A DNA stretch of 64,000 bases from Paralichthys olivaceus (GCF_024713975.1 NC_091100.1:17380001-17444000); one strand, 5' to 3'. Counted from the first letter of the stretch, positions 1 through 42,348 are shown. Program-made: numbers and translations. The notes: a model not told the origin generated them from the letters alone.

Positions 1-161
1 TTGCAGAGGGAAGTCTTTGCAGCGATCGATAGCGCTTGGTGAGTGATCTATCGACGGAGCGGGAGTGTGTGAGAGATGAGTTCAATATACTTCAATTTAG
101 CTCCACTTGCTTTAATTACTTCCACCCTCTTGCTCTCTCTCTTTCCCTTTCTCTCTCTATC

Positions 162-163
<2 letters not shown>

Positions 164-202
<39 letters not shown>
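164..202 (+). repeat. (GT)n microsatellite
   Basis: Perfect dinucleotide run preceded by a CT-rich stretch. Confidence 0.95.
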
Positions 203-207
<5 letters not shown>

Positions 208-3200
208 AACCCCAGAGGCTGTGGTGTTTGGCCCGATAATAAAAAAACAGCTGCCATTATTGAATTCAGGGTCTGCTGAGTATTTAGAAGAGTCTGGGGG
301 CTGTGGCCCCTTAAGGTGTAGGATGGAGAGTAAATAATTTAAAGACTATAGAACATTTTAAATAATTGTGTCAATGTCATATCATCTAATGGAATGGACA
401 TAGTGGAGCGATAACACATTTTGATTTTAGTTAACTTTTTAGGTTAAAGCCAGCCTGTTCTTTTGCACTGATCCAAGAAGGGCATACACACACCAATCTC
501 ATGTCTATGAACTGCTATATTATGACCATTGGTACATAAATAAATATTTATAGTACATAATGTGCAGTCCATACTATCTAAGGGCATTTTCTAAATTTTT
601 ACATGCTTTCTTAAATGAGCCTTTTACATGTACTTGCATGGTGCATGATACCCAGTTCTTTATATCTTTTTTTTTTTCAGGAGAATCTCAGCTTTCTGTA
701 AATTGAGGCTCAAATTTGACACCATTTGCGCTAAAGCTAAACTGTATATAAGATCACCTGTGCCACATTTAAAATACTTCTTCTTTTCTTTCCCTTATTT
801 CTTTGAGTTTACAACACATTATTTTGTGTCTCCCCCTGTCATCGTCTCCCTCCCTTTACCCCTCCTTGTCTGGCAAGTTAATGGATGTTTCCTCTCCTAT
901 TAAGAATTTAGTAGTGACTTTGTCTGTGAATCCATAGCATTGAGCGAACATGTCCTCCGTAAGCCACATAAATGATTTTACACCACAGGGGTGGAGAACC
1001 ACAGGGGAATAAGTGTCTGCTGTCTCATCTCTAATCCCTTTCTTTCCCTCCTATCAGTTCTATTCCCAATATCTCTTTTCAATTTCACTACGCTGTCCTA
1101 TAGAGGATGTGCAGCTCTGCCAGTTTGGATGGTTATTATACTTCATTTCACCCCAACAGTGTTTCATAGAAATACACACACCTACGAGTTCAACTGAGTT
1201 TGAATTTCCTTTCTATATCAACTAGCAAGCATGTGCTGTGGAGCCCCTTCTAAGATTATTCAGCCTGATAAATGAATTAAAGTTAGAAGGTACAAACAGT
1301 TTGTAGTCAAAGAAATACTATTGACATCATGTAGAAACCCCCACACCAACAATTATGGTCTTTAATAATTTTTGGACCTCAGGGTGAATCTAAGTCTTTA
1401 TGGCAAAAGACAAATGTAATTGTCATGTTTGTATGAAACAAACTTAGATAGTTCGATCTGACAGGACTAGTGTGCATTCTTTGCCCGGTTTCATGCTCTT
1501 CCCATGTTGTGTGTAATTTGTGGTTTTCAGGTTTGTGAATATGAGCTGAACACAGTGGTTAGATGGGTATTTGACATGGAATCTGCAGTCTGCTCAGTAA
1601 CATTTTCAACAACTGCTTTGGAACCATCTATGATAACAGGGTTGAAAATATGTGCACTGGTGTTAATCTTTCATCTGCAATATGTCAGCGAGCACTCTTT
1701 CATTGGAGCAGGCTGAAGGAAAACGGCAGGAGGGTGTGGAGGTGCACGTCAGGTACACTCGGTTTACTTTAGCTTGTGCTGTGGTTTCCCTGTGTATGGT
1801 TTCTTCAGAGATAATTGGGTAAAACCCTTAAACTGCTTTAACAGTGCTTATTATATCGATTCCCTTTCCTTAATTATTATGCCTTTGCAACTCAAGTATA
1901 TTTTAGTTTAAAAAAATACTGCAACATGTTAATTTAGTATGTACATAATAAAAAAAACTACAAATTTTGCATATGGTCAACAAATGCATCCCTCCATTCA
2001 TCAGCAATGAAGGGTGAAACAGTTGCATCCTTCTCAGCTAAACTAAACCAGGATTCATTGCACACCGATGACGAAGCTAACATGCTTGCTATACAGGTGG
2101 CTGAGCTGCCGTAAATGTAGTGTTACTGTAGCTAACAATGCAATGGTAATGCTCAGACAAGTTAGTGAAGCAAATAGTAAGTCCTTCATAGACCAGACCA
2201 TCTCATTTCGGTTTGGCCCTTGCAGTCTACTCGGTCCCCCAAAGAATGCCGCCCCTGACACTGCTAGTATCCAGCCGTCTTCATATTGACTACCACCACC
2301 ACTTGTTTGCTAACGTTATCTGTAAGTTATTTCATTTGGTGCTGTGCTGTTAGCGTATAATGGGGTATTAGACCTTTTAGCTAAAAGTAACAGCAGAATC
2401 TCAAACCAAAAAAATGTGCTGAAAGATGCTAAAACACTCTGTCAGTTATATATCTTAGCTTTTCCTTTGAGGGTCACATGAAAACTGGATCACAGATGAC
2501 CTGTTTTAGAAACAAACAACCATTGAGCTCATCTGCATGTTGCACATTAGAAAACCATTCATGAAAATCATTGATAAAAATGTTGGGGTTTTCAAAAGTT
2601 GAGTTCAAATTGTGTGGGCTTGAATAGTAGTGGGTGCAACCCAAGTTTGTAGAATGTTTGCCACAGATAACTGCATCTGAACTGAAGTCATTTGTTAGTC
2701 ATTTGTGTGATTTGTTCATAGCTGTCTCGTAGCTCTAAGAATTCAGGAAGGACACATAGTTGTTTTTTTTTCATGTCGCAATTCAGCAGAGATGAGTCAC
2801 TCCCACAGCACCATTAATCTCATGCACAGAAAAGTGATGACAGATGGTGTGCGCATATCATAAGCGTGTGTGTGTATTTGTGTGTGTGTGTGTTGAGGAC
2901 TGCAGGAGGAACACCTGTGTGGACAAAGTCGTAGATACGTACCAGCAGAGATCACTGACTTCTACACCTGCCTGTTGGGAAAAACAAAACAAACCACATG
3001 CACGTACTTCCCTGCACACACACACTTTCATGACAGCACAAGAAGCTATACATTTGAAGTGAACTGGGCTTGAAAGGTTTTGATGTTTTTGGAGTAAAAG
3101 CATAAATATGTTACCATGCACACCGGCTGGTTACAACATACAGTCTGCAATAGGCAACATGCAATTTTAATGGAGCTTTTTAGACAGCATGCTGAGGAGA

Positions 3201-3390
3201 CTCATGGGAAAGATACAAGAAATAAGTGTTTTGAAAGGAATTTCAGCTTTTCAACTTGTTTTGCTCTGGTTTTATCTCTGCATGGACTATTACCTACTGG
3301 ATCCAACACTGGAGATCTAACCAGTCAATGGAAAACCCCACAGAGGACAGACAGAGAGTGAAGAGAGGGGTGGAGGCAGTGCATACTGCT

Positions 3391-3422
3391 CACACACATA
3401 CACACACACACACACACACACA
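3391..3422 (+). repeat. (CA)n microsatellite
   Basis: Near-perfect dinucleotide run. Confidence 0.9.
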
Positions 3423-3591
3423 GGCCTTCACACATCAGTCAGACAGCCCTCAAGTCAGGAGAACCCCTGGCTCACCTTCACACAGATTCAGATTCACAGA
3501 TCACACACACAAACACACACTCACAGACGTTGTACTGACATGAATCCATGCAGTCACTTTGACTCACATAAACATGCCCCCTCCTTCCTGC

Positions 3592-3592
<1 letters not shown>

Positions 3593-3648
<56 letters not shown>
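3593..3648 (+). repeat. (CA)n microsatellite
   Basis: Perfect run of about 28 units; a CT-rich simple tract follows at 3769-3867. Confidence 0.95.
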
Positions 3649-3650
<2 letters not shown>

Positions 3651-5662
3651 CAAAGATTGCAGCTTGACAGGCCGGCAACACGAAGAACCCAAGAACCCTC
3701 ATACGGTCTTTTTTTCTAATTGTTCCTCACAGAAACCCACCTGCTTCTTACAAACTTTCAAGTCATACCTCTCTCTTTCTCTCCCTCCCTCTCTCTGTCT
3801 CTCTCTCTCTCTCTGTGTCTCTGTCTCCCCCTCTCTCCATCTCTCTCTCCATCTCTCTCTCCATCTGATTTACACTCTCAGTCTGTGTATGTATGCTGGT
3901 ACTCAGGCACTGTCTTTCTGATGTTCTCTCCTTCTCATCCTGCACTGTACACCCCTATCAGAGGTTTGTACACACACATACACTGAACCATGTCTTCTCT
4001 ATAGACACAATGTAACCATGCTCCGGTCTGTACAGCTGGGCAGATGTGAAGCGCACCATTTTGTAATCTTATCTGAAAACTGTTGCTGAGCCAATGGGCC
4101 TGCATGCTGGCTGTTATATTGTGAAATGCAGCTGAAGAAAAAGCTATTTCAGGACAAATAAGACAGAGATGGTGTTTCTTCAGTGTCAGGTGGACATCAG
4201 CCAGATGTTGAAGGATACAGATTAAAAGGCAGCACCGAGCAATGCTTCAGTATTGTTCAAGGTCAGTCTTGGGATGCCGAGGATGAGGGTTCAAGCATAG
4301 CAATTCACTCACAAAACCCTTTTGAGCCCGTTAGAGCGCTTAGCCTATAGAACAAAGGCTACAACACATTAAGAAGGCCAGAGTAATTCAAAAGATACCG
4401 ACCTTTCGTAACTGAATAATATTCACTCCATTTTCCCTCCACTTTCAGAATATTATCCTGATCTAACTGCACGTGAATTACAGATAAACACAGACACACA
4501 GATTCACCAAAAAAAAAATTCACTTAAAGATCCATTTAGGATCAACTCTTTAGATATTGATCATACTAGATTGTCCTCCTCACCTTCAGCGCTTACCCTT
4601 TTATAACTAAATTGATTGTTCTAAGTATAAAAATAGGGCAAGATATCTTCAGGAGTTGTTTCAGACAAGCAAGTCCAGTTGCCTGAACGCATGTTAAACT
4701 CCTGAAAATCTCTCCTTCTGTTCCTGAATTGTGGGGTTGAAGAATAAGACTTCAATATGGAAGAATTGTTTGAAAAAGCTTGAAAATATTTGACATAGAA
4801 TTCTTTAATGTTGCATAAAAGTAAACCTCAAATATGTATTTAATTTTGTCAGTATAGTCAAGCAGTTACCTGTTACTGGAAGTGACCCTGGCCTCTTCGT
4901 ACTTGAAGGCCAGCAATCAGAAGTAAACTTTACTACAAGGATCATTTCATGGTAGCACAACAGAATGGCTCTTAGGTAGATAATGGTGCTATTGTCGTGG
5001 GAGAGGTACATCTAACCTTAAACAATGCAGCCATACCAGTTCTAAAACATAGGCCATGTATTGGCAGAATTTGACAGACATGCAACCAGTCTTTTTTATT
5101 TTCTTGACTAATCCAGGTTTTAGTCTTCTGATAGATCAGATGTCATAGTTGATTCTACATTTTTAATTTGTATCCTGTTAAAACACAAAGCTAATAGTTG
5201 CGAATATTGACGGTCAGTTAAAGTAGCCAGTGGCACTGAATGTGGAGAGTTGATAGCAGCTCATCATGGAAAGTCATGACAATAGATAGCTTGGAATGCA
5301 AGGATCCCTGTGTGCCATGGTCATGGGGAGGTAGTTAAAAAGTCGGGTAAGCATTGGATGCAAAATGAGTAAATCCCACTTATTGTAGGATGTCTTATCA
5401 AACAGTTAAAACTGAAACCAGTGTGACAAAAGACAGGGATTTTGATACAAGAATACCGTAACATTGTTGTTGTTGTTGTTGTTGCTTTTGCAGTATGGAT
5501 AAACCTGTGTAGCACATGTCCTGAACTATCACCTAGTGTTGCTGCATGTTGCCCTCTGTATCTGCAGGAGCAAAAATAAAATGATGCATAGGTTTGAATA
5601 AGGATCCATTGTACTTCTGCAGATTGTACCCACTACTTCAGCAAATCAGCCACTGTGCATCT

Positions 5663-5716
5663 TCTTCTTCCTCTTTGTCCTCTTCTTCCTCTTTGTCTTC
5701 TTCTTCCTCTTTGTCC
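5663..5716 (+). repeat. 18-bp triple tandem repeat
   Basis: TCTTCTTCCTCTTTGTCC is repeated three times in a row with one mismatch, next to GGCGGGTGGCAACCAACGTC. On the minus strand the following block reads AGATGGTGGCAATGCACC, which resembles the block at 59347. Confidence 0.85.
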
Positions 5717-6195
5717 CGGTTATTGGCGGGTGGCAACCAACGTCAAGGTGCATTGCCACCATCTACTGGATCTACTTCTTCCATCTTTCCAACTTGGGTT
5801 CTCATTGTGCATCTTAGGTTATGAATCAGCTAGTGATACTACTCCACCCAGTGCATGCCTGACTTTGACGTATATAAGTACAAACAAGATGTGAAATGCT
5901 TTGTATTAGTAGTTCAGTTTAAAAAGACTTCAAGGGCAGGGACGACAATCCCCTAAACACATTTCTCAAAGACAAGATATAGATATTCTGCATTTTACAC
6001 ATTTGTTTTGTTTATAATTCACTATATGGGTTAGATAATGTATATTAAAGAGGCACTTCAGTGATTATTAATTTCAAAGACAATTAACTAGTATCACGAC
6101 ACCTGTACAATTGTATAATGTCTTCTGTGGCTCTAGTAGAGGCTTTTCAAGGCTGATAAAAGCTAAGTGACATCAATTTAGTAATCTATACTAGC

Positions 6196-6565
6196 TTTGA
6201 GAGTGTGTAGAATTTTGTGATATTTAGTGTTGAAATTGCATGTTGCAGCTGAACACCCCTCACCTCACTCTCTCCTTCCAAACATGAAAAAGAACCTATG
6301 GTAGCCTTTAATTGTCATAAAAACTCAAAAGGTGTTTAGTTTTCCAGTCTGGACTAATGTAAAAAAACATGGCGGCCGCCGTAGAGAGGGTCCCCTCAAT
6401 GTAAATATAAAGTATTTAAATATAAAAGGTCTTTTCTGGGCTAAAGAAAACTACATTCATACAATTTAGATGAAACGAACTAGTGAAAACATCATGATGA
6501 TTATTTTACATTAAATTTCTGCTAATAGTTCCCTTTCACCTAAATCTTACACACTGGACCTTTAA
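6196..6565 (+). mobile_element. MITE family A, copy 1 (non-autonomous DNA transposon)
   Basis: Ends in CACACTGGACCTTTAA and begins with a worn GAGTGTGTAGAATTTT, the two being inverted repeats. Much of the interior matches the copy at 15438, including CATGGCGGC and GTAGAGAGGGTCCCCTC. It is non-coding. Confidence 0.75.
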
Positions 6566-7241
6566 TATAAAGGTTTATAGTTTGTTGTGTAGATTAAAAC
6601 TTGTGCCCTTTACCAAACAAGGAGGTTCTAACAAAATCAATGTTGATTTATATCATACGTCTCTTGCAAGTCCATAGAGCATATTGTCGACTTTGTAACA
6701 GTTTTGGACAGCAGTAATGAAGTTTGAGACTTTGGCTCGACAAAAATAATGAGTAATATAAATGGGTGCTTGGAAAAAGAAAATACCACTGTCAAGGCTA
6801 ATGCCATGTTATAGAGAATGAAAGAACATCCCTGGATCTGCCCAAATAACCAGATCCACTTCAAAATTCAATGGATTATTTTCTTTCGTCGTGCCTCCAA
6901 AACATTTCATTAAAATTGATAGTTTCTGAGTAATTCTGGCCACAGACAGACCGACAGCTATGAAAACATAAGCTCCTCTGCAGAGATAATCACAATTTTT
7001 ATCTACATTGGTGAACAAGCAGATCAAATTAACCAAATGGACTCATGGCAGTAAATTAAACGTTGTTGTTTTTAACTAAGAAGAGATCTCCTCATCTATT
7101 ATCCTTGTAAATGATTTTCTGCAATACTAAGCATTTTACAGTAAAATTCAGAACACTCATGGTCAGTGAATTCAGAGTAAAAAGATGCTGTGATGATGCA
7201 ACAAACAAGAATAATCTCTCTTGGCTCGTTTGGGATATTTT

Positions 7242-8217
7242 TTTATTTTATTTTCTCTCATACCTGTAAAAATATATTCTCAAAAATAAATAAATATATG
7301 AAATAAATATACTGTATGTCCTAGGTAACAAAATTTCATAAATAAGAATAAAATCTGTCAACATGTTCATAAAGGTGTCAGTTCCATGCGGTCAGTCGGA
7401 GAACAACACAATTCCTTCACTGGGTTCAAGAATGGGTCTCTAGAGTTCCACCAGAACACACAGTATTACAGGACACAAAAGAAGTCCTCATGAAACGCCA
7501 TTGGACCTGTTCTTCTCTTGTTCCTCATGCACTTTATATAAAAGTCACATTCTGTCTTTGGTGAAGTCCATCCATGTCGTCAGCCTGATACAGATCTATT
7601 TTTACCCAGAACAAATGGCTACTTTCCAGTGCATGAAACTACCTTTTAGTGTAAACCAGCCACTCTGTATAGTGAATTATGCATTTCAATAAATCGTTTA
7701 CATAGCAGCCAAAGTAGTGTTTAGAATGAAATAGGAAGCCCTACTGAAAACAATGAAAATGATAAGACTCAGTAGCCACAGCAGTAGAAAGATTTTAGCA
7801 GCCAGTTTTTGATCTCAACTAAGAACTCCACACTTTTTTCCTCTTGAACATGCAGACTGTACAGGTAGTCTTAAGGAAACTCAGTGGAAATCCATAGTAT
7901 ATCTGTTAGACCACCAGGGCTTCTGCATAGGCCAATAAAGCAGCAAGGTAGCCTGTCTGTCTGTCATGGGGCCTTCACATCCTCCACAGAAGGTTCTTGG
8001 TGCTGTTTAGTCAAACTCCACCTTCACTCTTGTTCAAAGAGGGTCAGATTCCTTCTTCCGTTCCAGTGAGGGGGAGTGTTGATTTGGTGCACTCTTCATG
8101 ATCTAGCTCAGTCTAGATCAACAAGATCTCCCATCGTCCTCGTGCAGGGGTCGGGATTGCGTGCACTTGGGTTTGCTTTTCAGCTCAGACTGGCTCTGAC
8201 TAACACCCTCATCAGTC
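7242..8217 (-). other. fgf20: probable fgf20 3' untranslated region
   Basis: Non-coding stretch directly after the fgf20 stop codon. The first minus-strand AATAAA signals I find are the overlapping pair at 7242-7252, which would give a 3' UTR of about 970 nt. The end is inferred; transcript data were not available. Confidence 0.4.
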
Positions 8218-10073
<1,856 letters not shown>

Positions 10074-10370
10074 CACATGCGATGACTGCACCCGAGCCGG
10101 TTTCGCACTACAGGGAAGATCCGAGTGGAGGTCCAAGTGATGGGCAGGGAGCCTCCGTGCGAACGAGGGTCAGCCCGAGAGATAGAGGGTGAGAGAAATA
10201 AAAGTTGGACGTGCAGGCGGAGAAAATCCTCAATGAGTGCGCGTTTTGGCGCAGTCAGCAGAGTCTCAATTAAAAGGTCATGTAAGTGAGATTAAAGTCC
10301 CTGGTGTGGTGAATGCAGGTGTCCTCCTGACTGCATCTGCCCGAGTCCCTTCTCCTCCTCCTCTCTTCTG

Positions 10371-10380
10371 CTATTTATCC
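10371..10380 (-). promoter_or_regulatory. TATA-like box upstream of fgf20
   Basis: The minus strand reads GGATAAATAG about 300 bp before the fgf20 start codon, within a CT-rich flank (10330-10500). It is a plausible core promoter, but a short AT motif like this can occur by chance. Confidence 0.25.
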
Positions 10381-10847
10381 GCCTCTCCCGTCCTCTCTCT
10401 GCTCCCTATCTCTCCTCTTCACCTCGGGATACTCCCCTTTGCTCCGATGCACGTCAGGGTTTTCCTCTCTCTCTCCCTCCCTCCTTCTCTCTCGTAACCT
10501 CCTTTATCACGCCAGTCTTTTATTCCTGCAGCAGCCTCCCCTCTGCTCTCTCAGCTCCTCCAGTAGCAGCACCAGCAGGATGATTTAACGCAGTGGCACC
10601 AACGCACCGCACTCCACATTCAGCTATGTAGAGCACAACTCCGTATAAAAATTCACCTTAAGTTGCCTCTTTATGCAAATGCCCACATATCTTCCCCTTA
10701 TGGCCCATTTATGTTCCCGTTTGAAACAGAGCTCCTTCATCCCACTGCTTGTCTTCGTCCTGCCTCATCTGTGATGTGCCTTTGATCTGTGCTAGCGCAA
10801 AGATAGCGGTCCCATATTTCGTGTTTGGACTTGAAACTTAGCCTAGT

Positions 10848-11215
10848 GGTCATATATCTTTACATCCGGACATGGTATATGGTATAGCCGGTATATTCTT
10901 TTCAGATACCATGAGATATGACTTAAAATCTAATATGTTGAAACACCCGGAAAGCAGAAACTAGTTATGTTCGGACTTCTGGTCATATCTATACAATATC
11001 TTAATGTGGCACACGACTCGTGTCTTTATTGGACATCACTTTAAATCACTTTGGTAATATTTGTGAAATATCTGGACAGAAGAAATGACTCAAGTTCGGA
11101 CATAAAATATCTTGACATGGGGCATGGCTGATATCATTATCAGATATAGATCATCAGATTGAAATGACTTTAATATTATTTTTGAAATATCAGAACTAAG
11201 GATTCTAATGGTATA
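10848..11215 (+). repeat. three diverged tandem copies of a ~120-bp unit
   Basis: Copies start near 10848, 10981 and 11101. Each has ATATCTT..ACAT, an AT-rich centre and a closing block like GAAATGACTCAAGTTCGGAC or its variants. Divergence is high, so the array is old. Confidence 0.55.
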
Positions 11216-14200
11216 CACATCCCTAGAGGTAGACAGGCTCCGAGCATGGAACCTGTAACTCTAGAGATCGAAGAGTATATCCACTATGTATATAATCACA
11301 TTTGGATCACATATTGGAATATGCAGGTCATAATATTTCTGGGTTCGCAGTGGTTTTACGCAGTGAGAGCGCATAGGGACTTGGAGAAGATATGGAAAAC
11401 TACTAATAAAAATTAGCCTGACATGCTTGTTCCCCAACTCGTGCCTTCCAGCTATACGCAGCAGCTTTCCTGAATTTCATATTGACGCAGTGTCATGTTG
11501 CTCACAGGCACATCAGCAGTGTAGGACACCTGCCAGTTTTTGGAACTCCAACTCAGCAACTTGTTTGCGATAACTGGATAGAAAGAGAGTGTGTACGTGT
11601 GCACTGTCTGTCCCATGCAATGAAAGTGAAATTGCCATTACCTTAAACGCTTTACAACCCCACGCCCCCATTTCGAAATTACTCAGGTGCGGCGGCAGGG
11701 ATAGGAAAGCCCCCATTTGCGTAATTTTCGCACTAGGTTGATTTATTACCCCTCGTTTTATGTAACCCAGCCGCACGTTTACAGCTCCCGCATAGACACA
11801 AACACACACATGAAGCCTACACACACGAGCACCCACACACACCTGTGCAAACGACATCACTTGACTGTCAATCCCTTCATTGATCTTTCCACGATGCTTT
11901 GAACAGCACAGGAGCCCATATATCCTTAATTGCCGTCTTAAAAGACGAATCAAGACACAGAGGCTTCAAAGTGGGAATATACCTGTTTGAACTGCAATCT
12001 GAGAAAAGAAAATACCCCGACACTTGACACTTGAAGAGCATCAGCTAAAAAACACACACATCTGTTAAATCGTTGTGTAAACGAGTGCATTTATAGGCGA
12101 TACTGTGCATCTTTGCATTGACACTTTGACCATGTGCACTGCACTGATGCTTGTGCAGCAACTTATTGTACAGGTCACCCAGTCTACACTGAAGAGACCC
12201 TGCGAGGCAAGACAATATATTTAATCTCATTGCAGAACATGCTTGCTCGTTGAGGGAACTGCTGGATTTCTCTATAATCTTGGAAGGTTTTGACCTTCCT
12301 TCGCCTGTACCCTGGGATAACGTATAGGCTTTGTTGTGATTTGGCGCTATAGATACAAATAACACAGAATTGAAAATGTAACAGAACAAAGATTTTCAAT
12401 TATTATTGTCAGAGATGTCAGCTTTCGGACTCGGGCTGGTTTGTTCTTCAGGGGCGCAGGGGGCATATGCTCCGACCTATATGGCATTGATTTTGGCATC
12501 CATACAGACTTGCGCTCGTGCGCAACAACGCGCGCGCGCACACAGCTGCCCCCTCCCTTGGGAGTCGCGTTGATAAATGAGGTGAAGGTGCAGAGGTGTT
12601 GGGGTGTGCGTGCATGCGTGTGGTCGCTATACGCATGGTCAGTATGTTATATGTGTGGATTTGCTCAGCGTATACATCCATACAGTGTGTATATATGTAA
12701 TCTATTGTATCCTTTACTGGTTTGATCTATAGGCTATATATCACAGTGTCATGTGTACGTGCGTGTGACAGTCAGACTTAGGGCCCCTGTGTGATTGGCG
12801 TGGCTCCTTTTCCCTCGGTTCATTAGTATTTATGACCAAAAAAAATTTTTTTTTTCAAAGGAGACAGGATCGATCGGAATCGCCTCCGGCCTGATCAGGT
12901 CCTGATGTATTGGATATCGATCCCCAGCCACAATGAAGACGTCAACTGCAACGGTACATTTATAGGAGGAGGTGAGGGAACATTTCCCATGGTCACATGG
13001 TTTGCTTTTAAAATATACATTTCCATATTGGTTTACTGCACTGGTTGGGTGAAGCCAACCATGCAGCCACTATAGCAGTCAGTGGAGGAGGAGAATGAGG
13101 AGGAGGAGGGCCCCCCCAGGGTTACACCCCCCCACCCTGCAACCACCCACACATATATACACACAAACACACACACAAAAAGAAATTACAACCTAATCGA
13201 ATGCCCGGATAATGGAATAACTGAATAAGTAGCCTAGAGGTTTTTAATGCAAGTGGTTTCCAAACTGAGGTGTGGGGAACTCCGGGGGTCCTTGAAAGCA
13301 GGATTCATAAGACCCACATCAAAATGTAGACATATTCTATTTAATCACTATTCAAAGTGCTGTACACCAGTTGGAAAATATATGAGGTTTCATTCTTATC
13401 ACTTTTATGCACAGTCTTTTGTTCCTCATTGGACAAACTGCAAATAGATGAAAGTGCTCATGTATCTGCTTGGAGCTCTGTTATTTAAAAAAAAAAACAT
13501 CATTAGATATATGAAGATATATAAATGGACAGAATATTTGTCAAAGCTGTTTAGAATTAAAAGTTAATCAACATTTTCTATTTTTTTAGAGGTCAGTTTT
13601 AATTATTTATCCATCTTCAGTCAATTAGGGAACCTTGTGTTATCTTTGTGTTATCACCTCAATAAGATAATCTTATTTGAAGAAAATAGTAATCAAAAAA
13701 AACAAATTAAGGGCTTAATAATCGTACTTGACCCCTTAAAAGGGGTTTTCTTTCTTTGTTTGATCTGTTTTCAACTTTTGGTTAAATAGGTTAGAGTGAT
13801 CCACTGCGCTTCATGTGTGAACAGGTGACAGCCCCATCTATTAGACTCCTCTCCTTTATTCTCCCAGCATCAAAGTGTGGAGAAAAGCCCCATCAGGTAA
13901 ACATTAGTCCTACATGTAAAGACTTAAATGAAGAGTTGATCTTTGATATTCGTTTGATATCTGCTCGGCACCGCCTGCTTTGATTCTGAGCTTCCCACTG
14001 GAAACTCGATACCACGCTGACCCTCCATATAAAGTGAAGATTGACAAATATTGATGTAGTTGGTCACTTACAATTTTTCCCCATGTAAACTGAGATTACT
14101 TTCGTGTTGATTCTGGTGTGAGGACTATGGATATGTTTGTTGTGAGATATTATTTTGCAACTTGAGCATGTGTCAGAGCAGCTGGTGTCAGGACATACTA

Positions 14201-14621
14201 CAGAATATTCCTTCATGTAAGTCCCTCTGAACAATTTGGCATAGCCTACATTGCAGCTACTTAGTGACTGTTTACGATATTTTAATGTACTTTAATTAAG
14301 ATTTTGAATAAATGACCTTGATAATTTCCTATGTTAAATTAAATAAATGACTTGGTTACTTCTATACCACCAATGGTTGTTAATGGGTTATGAATTTGAT
14401 CTCCAATCAAAAAGTTTCTAATATTAATATTTATCATTGGGTTTATATTACATATCTTAGGTTGAGCCATATATCGTTTCTATTTATATAATAAAAAACA
14501 ACATGGAAACAAAACTGGAAAGTTTATCATTAACTGCCTCAGCATCAACACGGAGGCTGCACATCTCGCGATGAAAGCGTGTGAACGCGATATTTGAGTC
14601 CTGCCCCTAAAGTTACAATAA

Positions 14622-14674
14622 TCACAGCAGCAGCAGCAGCAGCGGCTCCACCACCACAACCAGCAGCAGCAGCG
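14622..14674 (+). repeat. CAG-rich triplet run in the micu3 leader
   Basis: An interrupted run of CAG triplets, with a CCA-rich middle, lies directly before the micu3 start codon. It is probably 5' UTR and could vary in length between individuals. Confidence 0.6.
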
Positions 14675-41528
<26,854 letters not shown>

Positions 41529-42166
41529 GTATCACTAACAACAACCAACAACAGAAACAGTTAGATTTTCATTCTATCTACAGTTTGATAATGAGAAAGT
41601 AATTACATCAGCAGTCACATTAATACTCCGTGTTGGCTTTTTATCTTATTATATTAGGAAAGTACAACAAGTCCGCTAATGTACAGCCTACTTACAACAC
41701 TGCATTGGCTTCTGTAAATATGTAAATTCAAAGGGCAATATGACGTCAAACTTCTCCAACTCTCTCTCACTCATTAGTCTAGAGTCAATGCCTGGTCCTA
41801 CTGCAGAGCATTAACATAATGTGTAAATGTGACTTTGGTCATGTGGAAGCCACATTATTTCAGTAAAATGAGTATTCCACTTTGTTTGCTAAGTTTGTGT
41901 TTTTGCATTTTTTGCATTTAGTAATAATTTGTACCTGTAGGCATATAGAGTTTCCCGGATATTTTCATTATGGAGAATCCAGCATGTTCAAAACTATAGA
42001 GTACCCCTAGAGCTCTTGAAACCCTTCTTCCTCACTTCAACAATTTCATCCAGGAACAGGGTGACATAAGGAAACATGATTGCCGAAATTTCATTGAAAT
42101 CACATTTTAAAATCTGACTTCTGCCTTCAAACATGACTTTGTCTCCCTTTGTTCTGTGTTCACCAG

Positions 42167-42265
42167 GTGAAGGGTAAACACTACACCTCCTTCTCCAGCT
42201 GCGTTCGCTCTGAGGCCAGGAAACAAGTTCACAAGCTCTGGAGGAGGTACAAGGAGAAGTCGTAG
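42167..42265 (+). CDS. micu3: candidate alternative last exon of micu3
   Basis: A 99-bp open segment that follows a good acceptor (pyrimidine-rich tract, then CACCAG) and ends in TAG. Its phase 0 fits the donor of the thirteenth micu3 exon at 40138, so it could replace the usual last exon. It would add 32 residues starting VKGKHYTSFSSCVRSEARK. The usual tail contains TSFKSCLKKEL, and the two share a TSFxSC core followed by charged residues, which suggests an exon duplication. The first clear AATAAA after either exon is at 42343, downstream of this one. Whether it is used is inferred from splice signals and similarity only. Confidence 0.55.
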   Translation: MKGKHYTSFSSCVRSEARKQVHKLWRRYKEKS

Positions 42266-42342
42266 AGGAGGACGCAGACAGACTGCAGAGGAAAACATGA
42301 AGGAAAATAATTTTTAAAAAGCAAGATGACTGAGGTCTGACT

Positions 42343-42348
42343 AATAAA
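42343..42348 (+). terminator. candidate micu3 polyadenylation signal
   Basis: AATAAA lies 78 bp after the stop of the candidate alternative last exon. I saw no AATAAA between the usual stop (41528) and this point. A second AATAAA at 43818-43823, followed by a GT-rich stretch, could mark a longer 3' UTR. Confidence 0.45.

Larger units (their letters stand above)
1..7240. other. gene-poor flank beyond the fgf20 3' end
   Basis: No exon or RNA gene is recognised on either strand. The stretch contains microsatellites, an 18-bp triple repeat, a MITE copy and AT-rich unique DNA. Open frames here are short or made of dinucleotide repeats. Confidence 0.6.
10074..14621. other. fgf20-micu3 intergenic region
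   Basis: Divergent 4.5-kb gap between two start codons. It holds the CT-rich fgf20 flank, a diverged tandem array (10848-11215), unique sequence with scattered CpG near 12400-13000, and AT-rich DNA before micu3. No coding sequence is seen. Confidence 0.6.

Noticed and set aside
10074-10136. N-terminal extension of FGF20 to 10136
   Set aside because: It would start at TTG. The ATG at 10073 has a strong context and gives the expected start for the subfamily.
14594-14674. Longer N-terminus for MICU3 starting at 14594
   Set aside because: That codon is TTG, and the extension is a CAG/CCA-repeat translation. The ATG at 14675 matches the family N-terminus.
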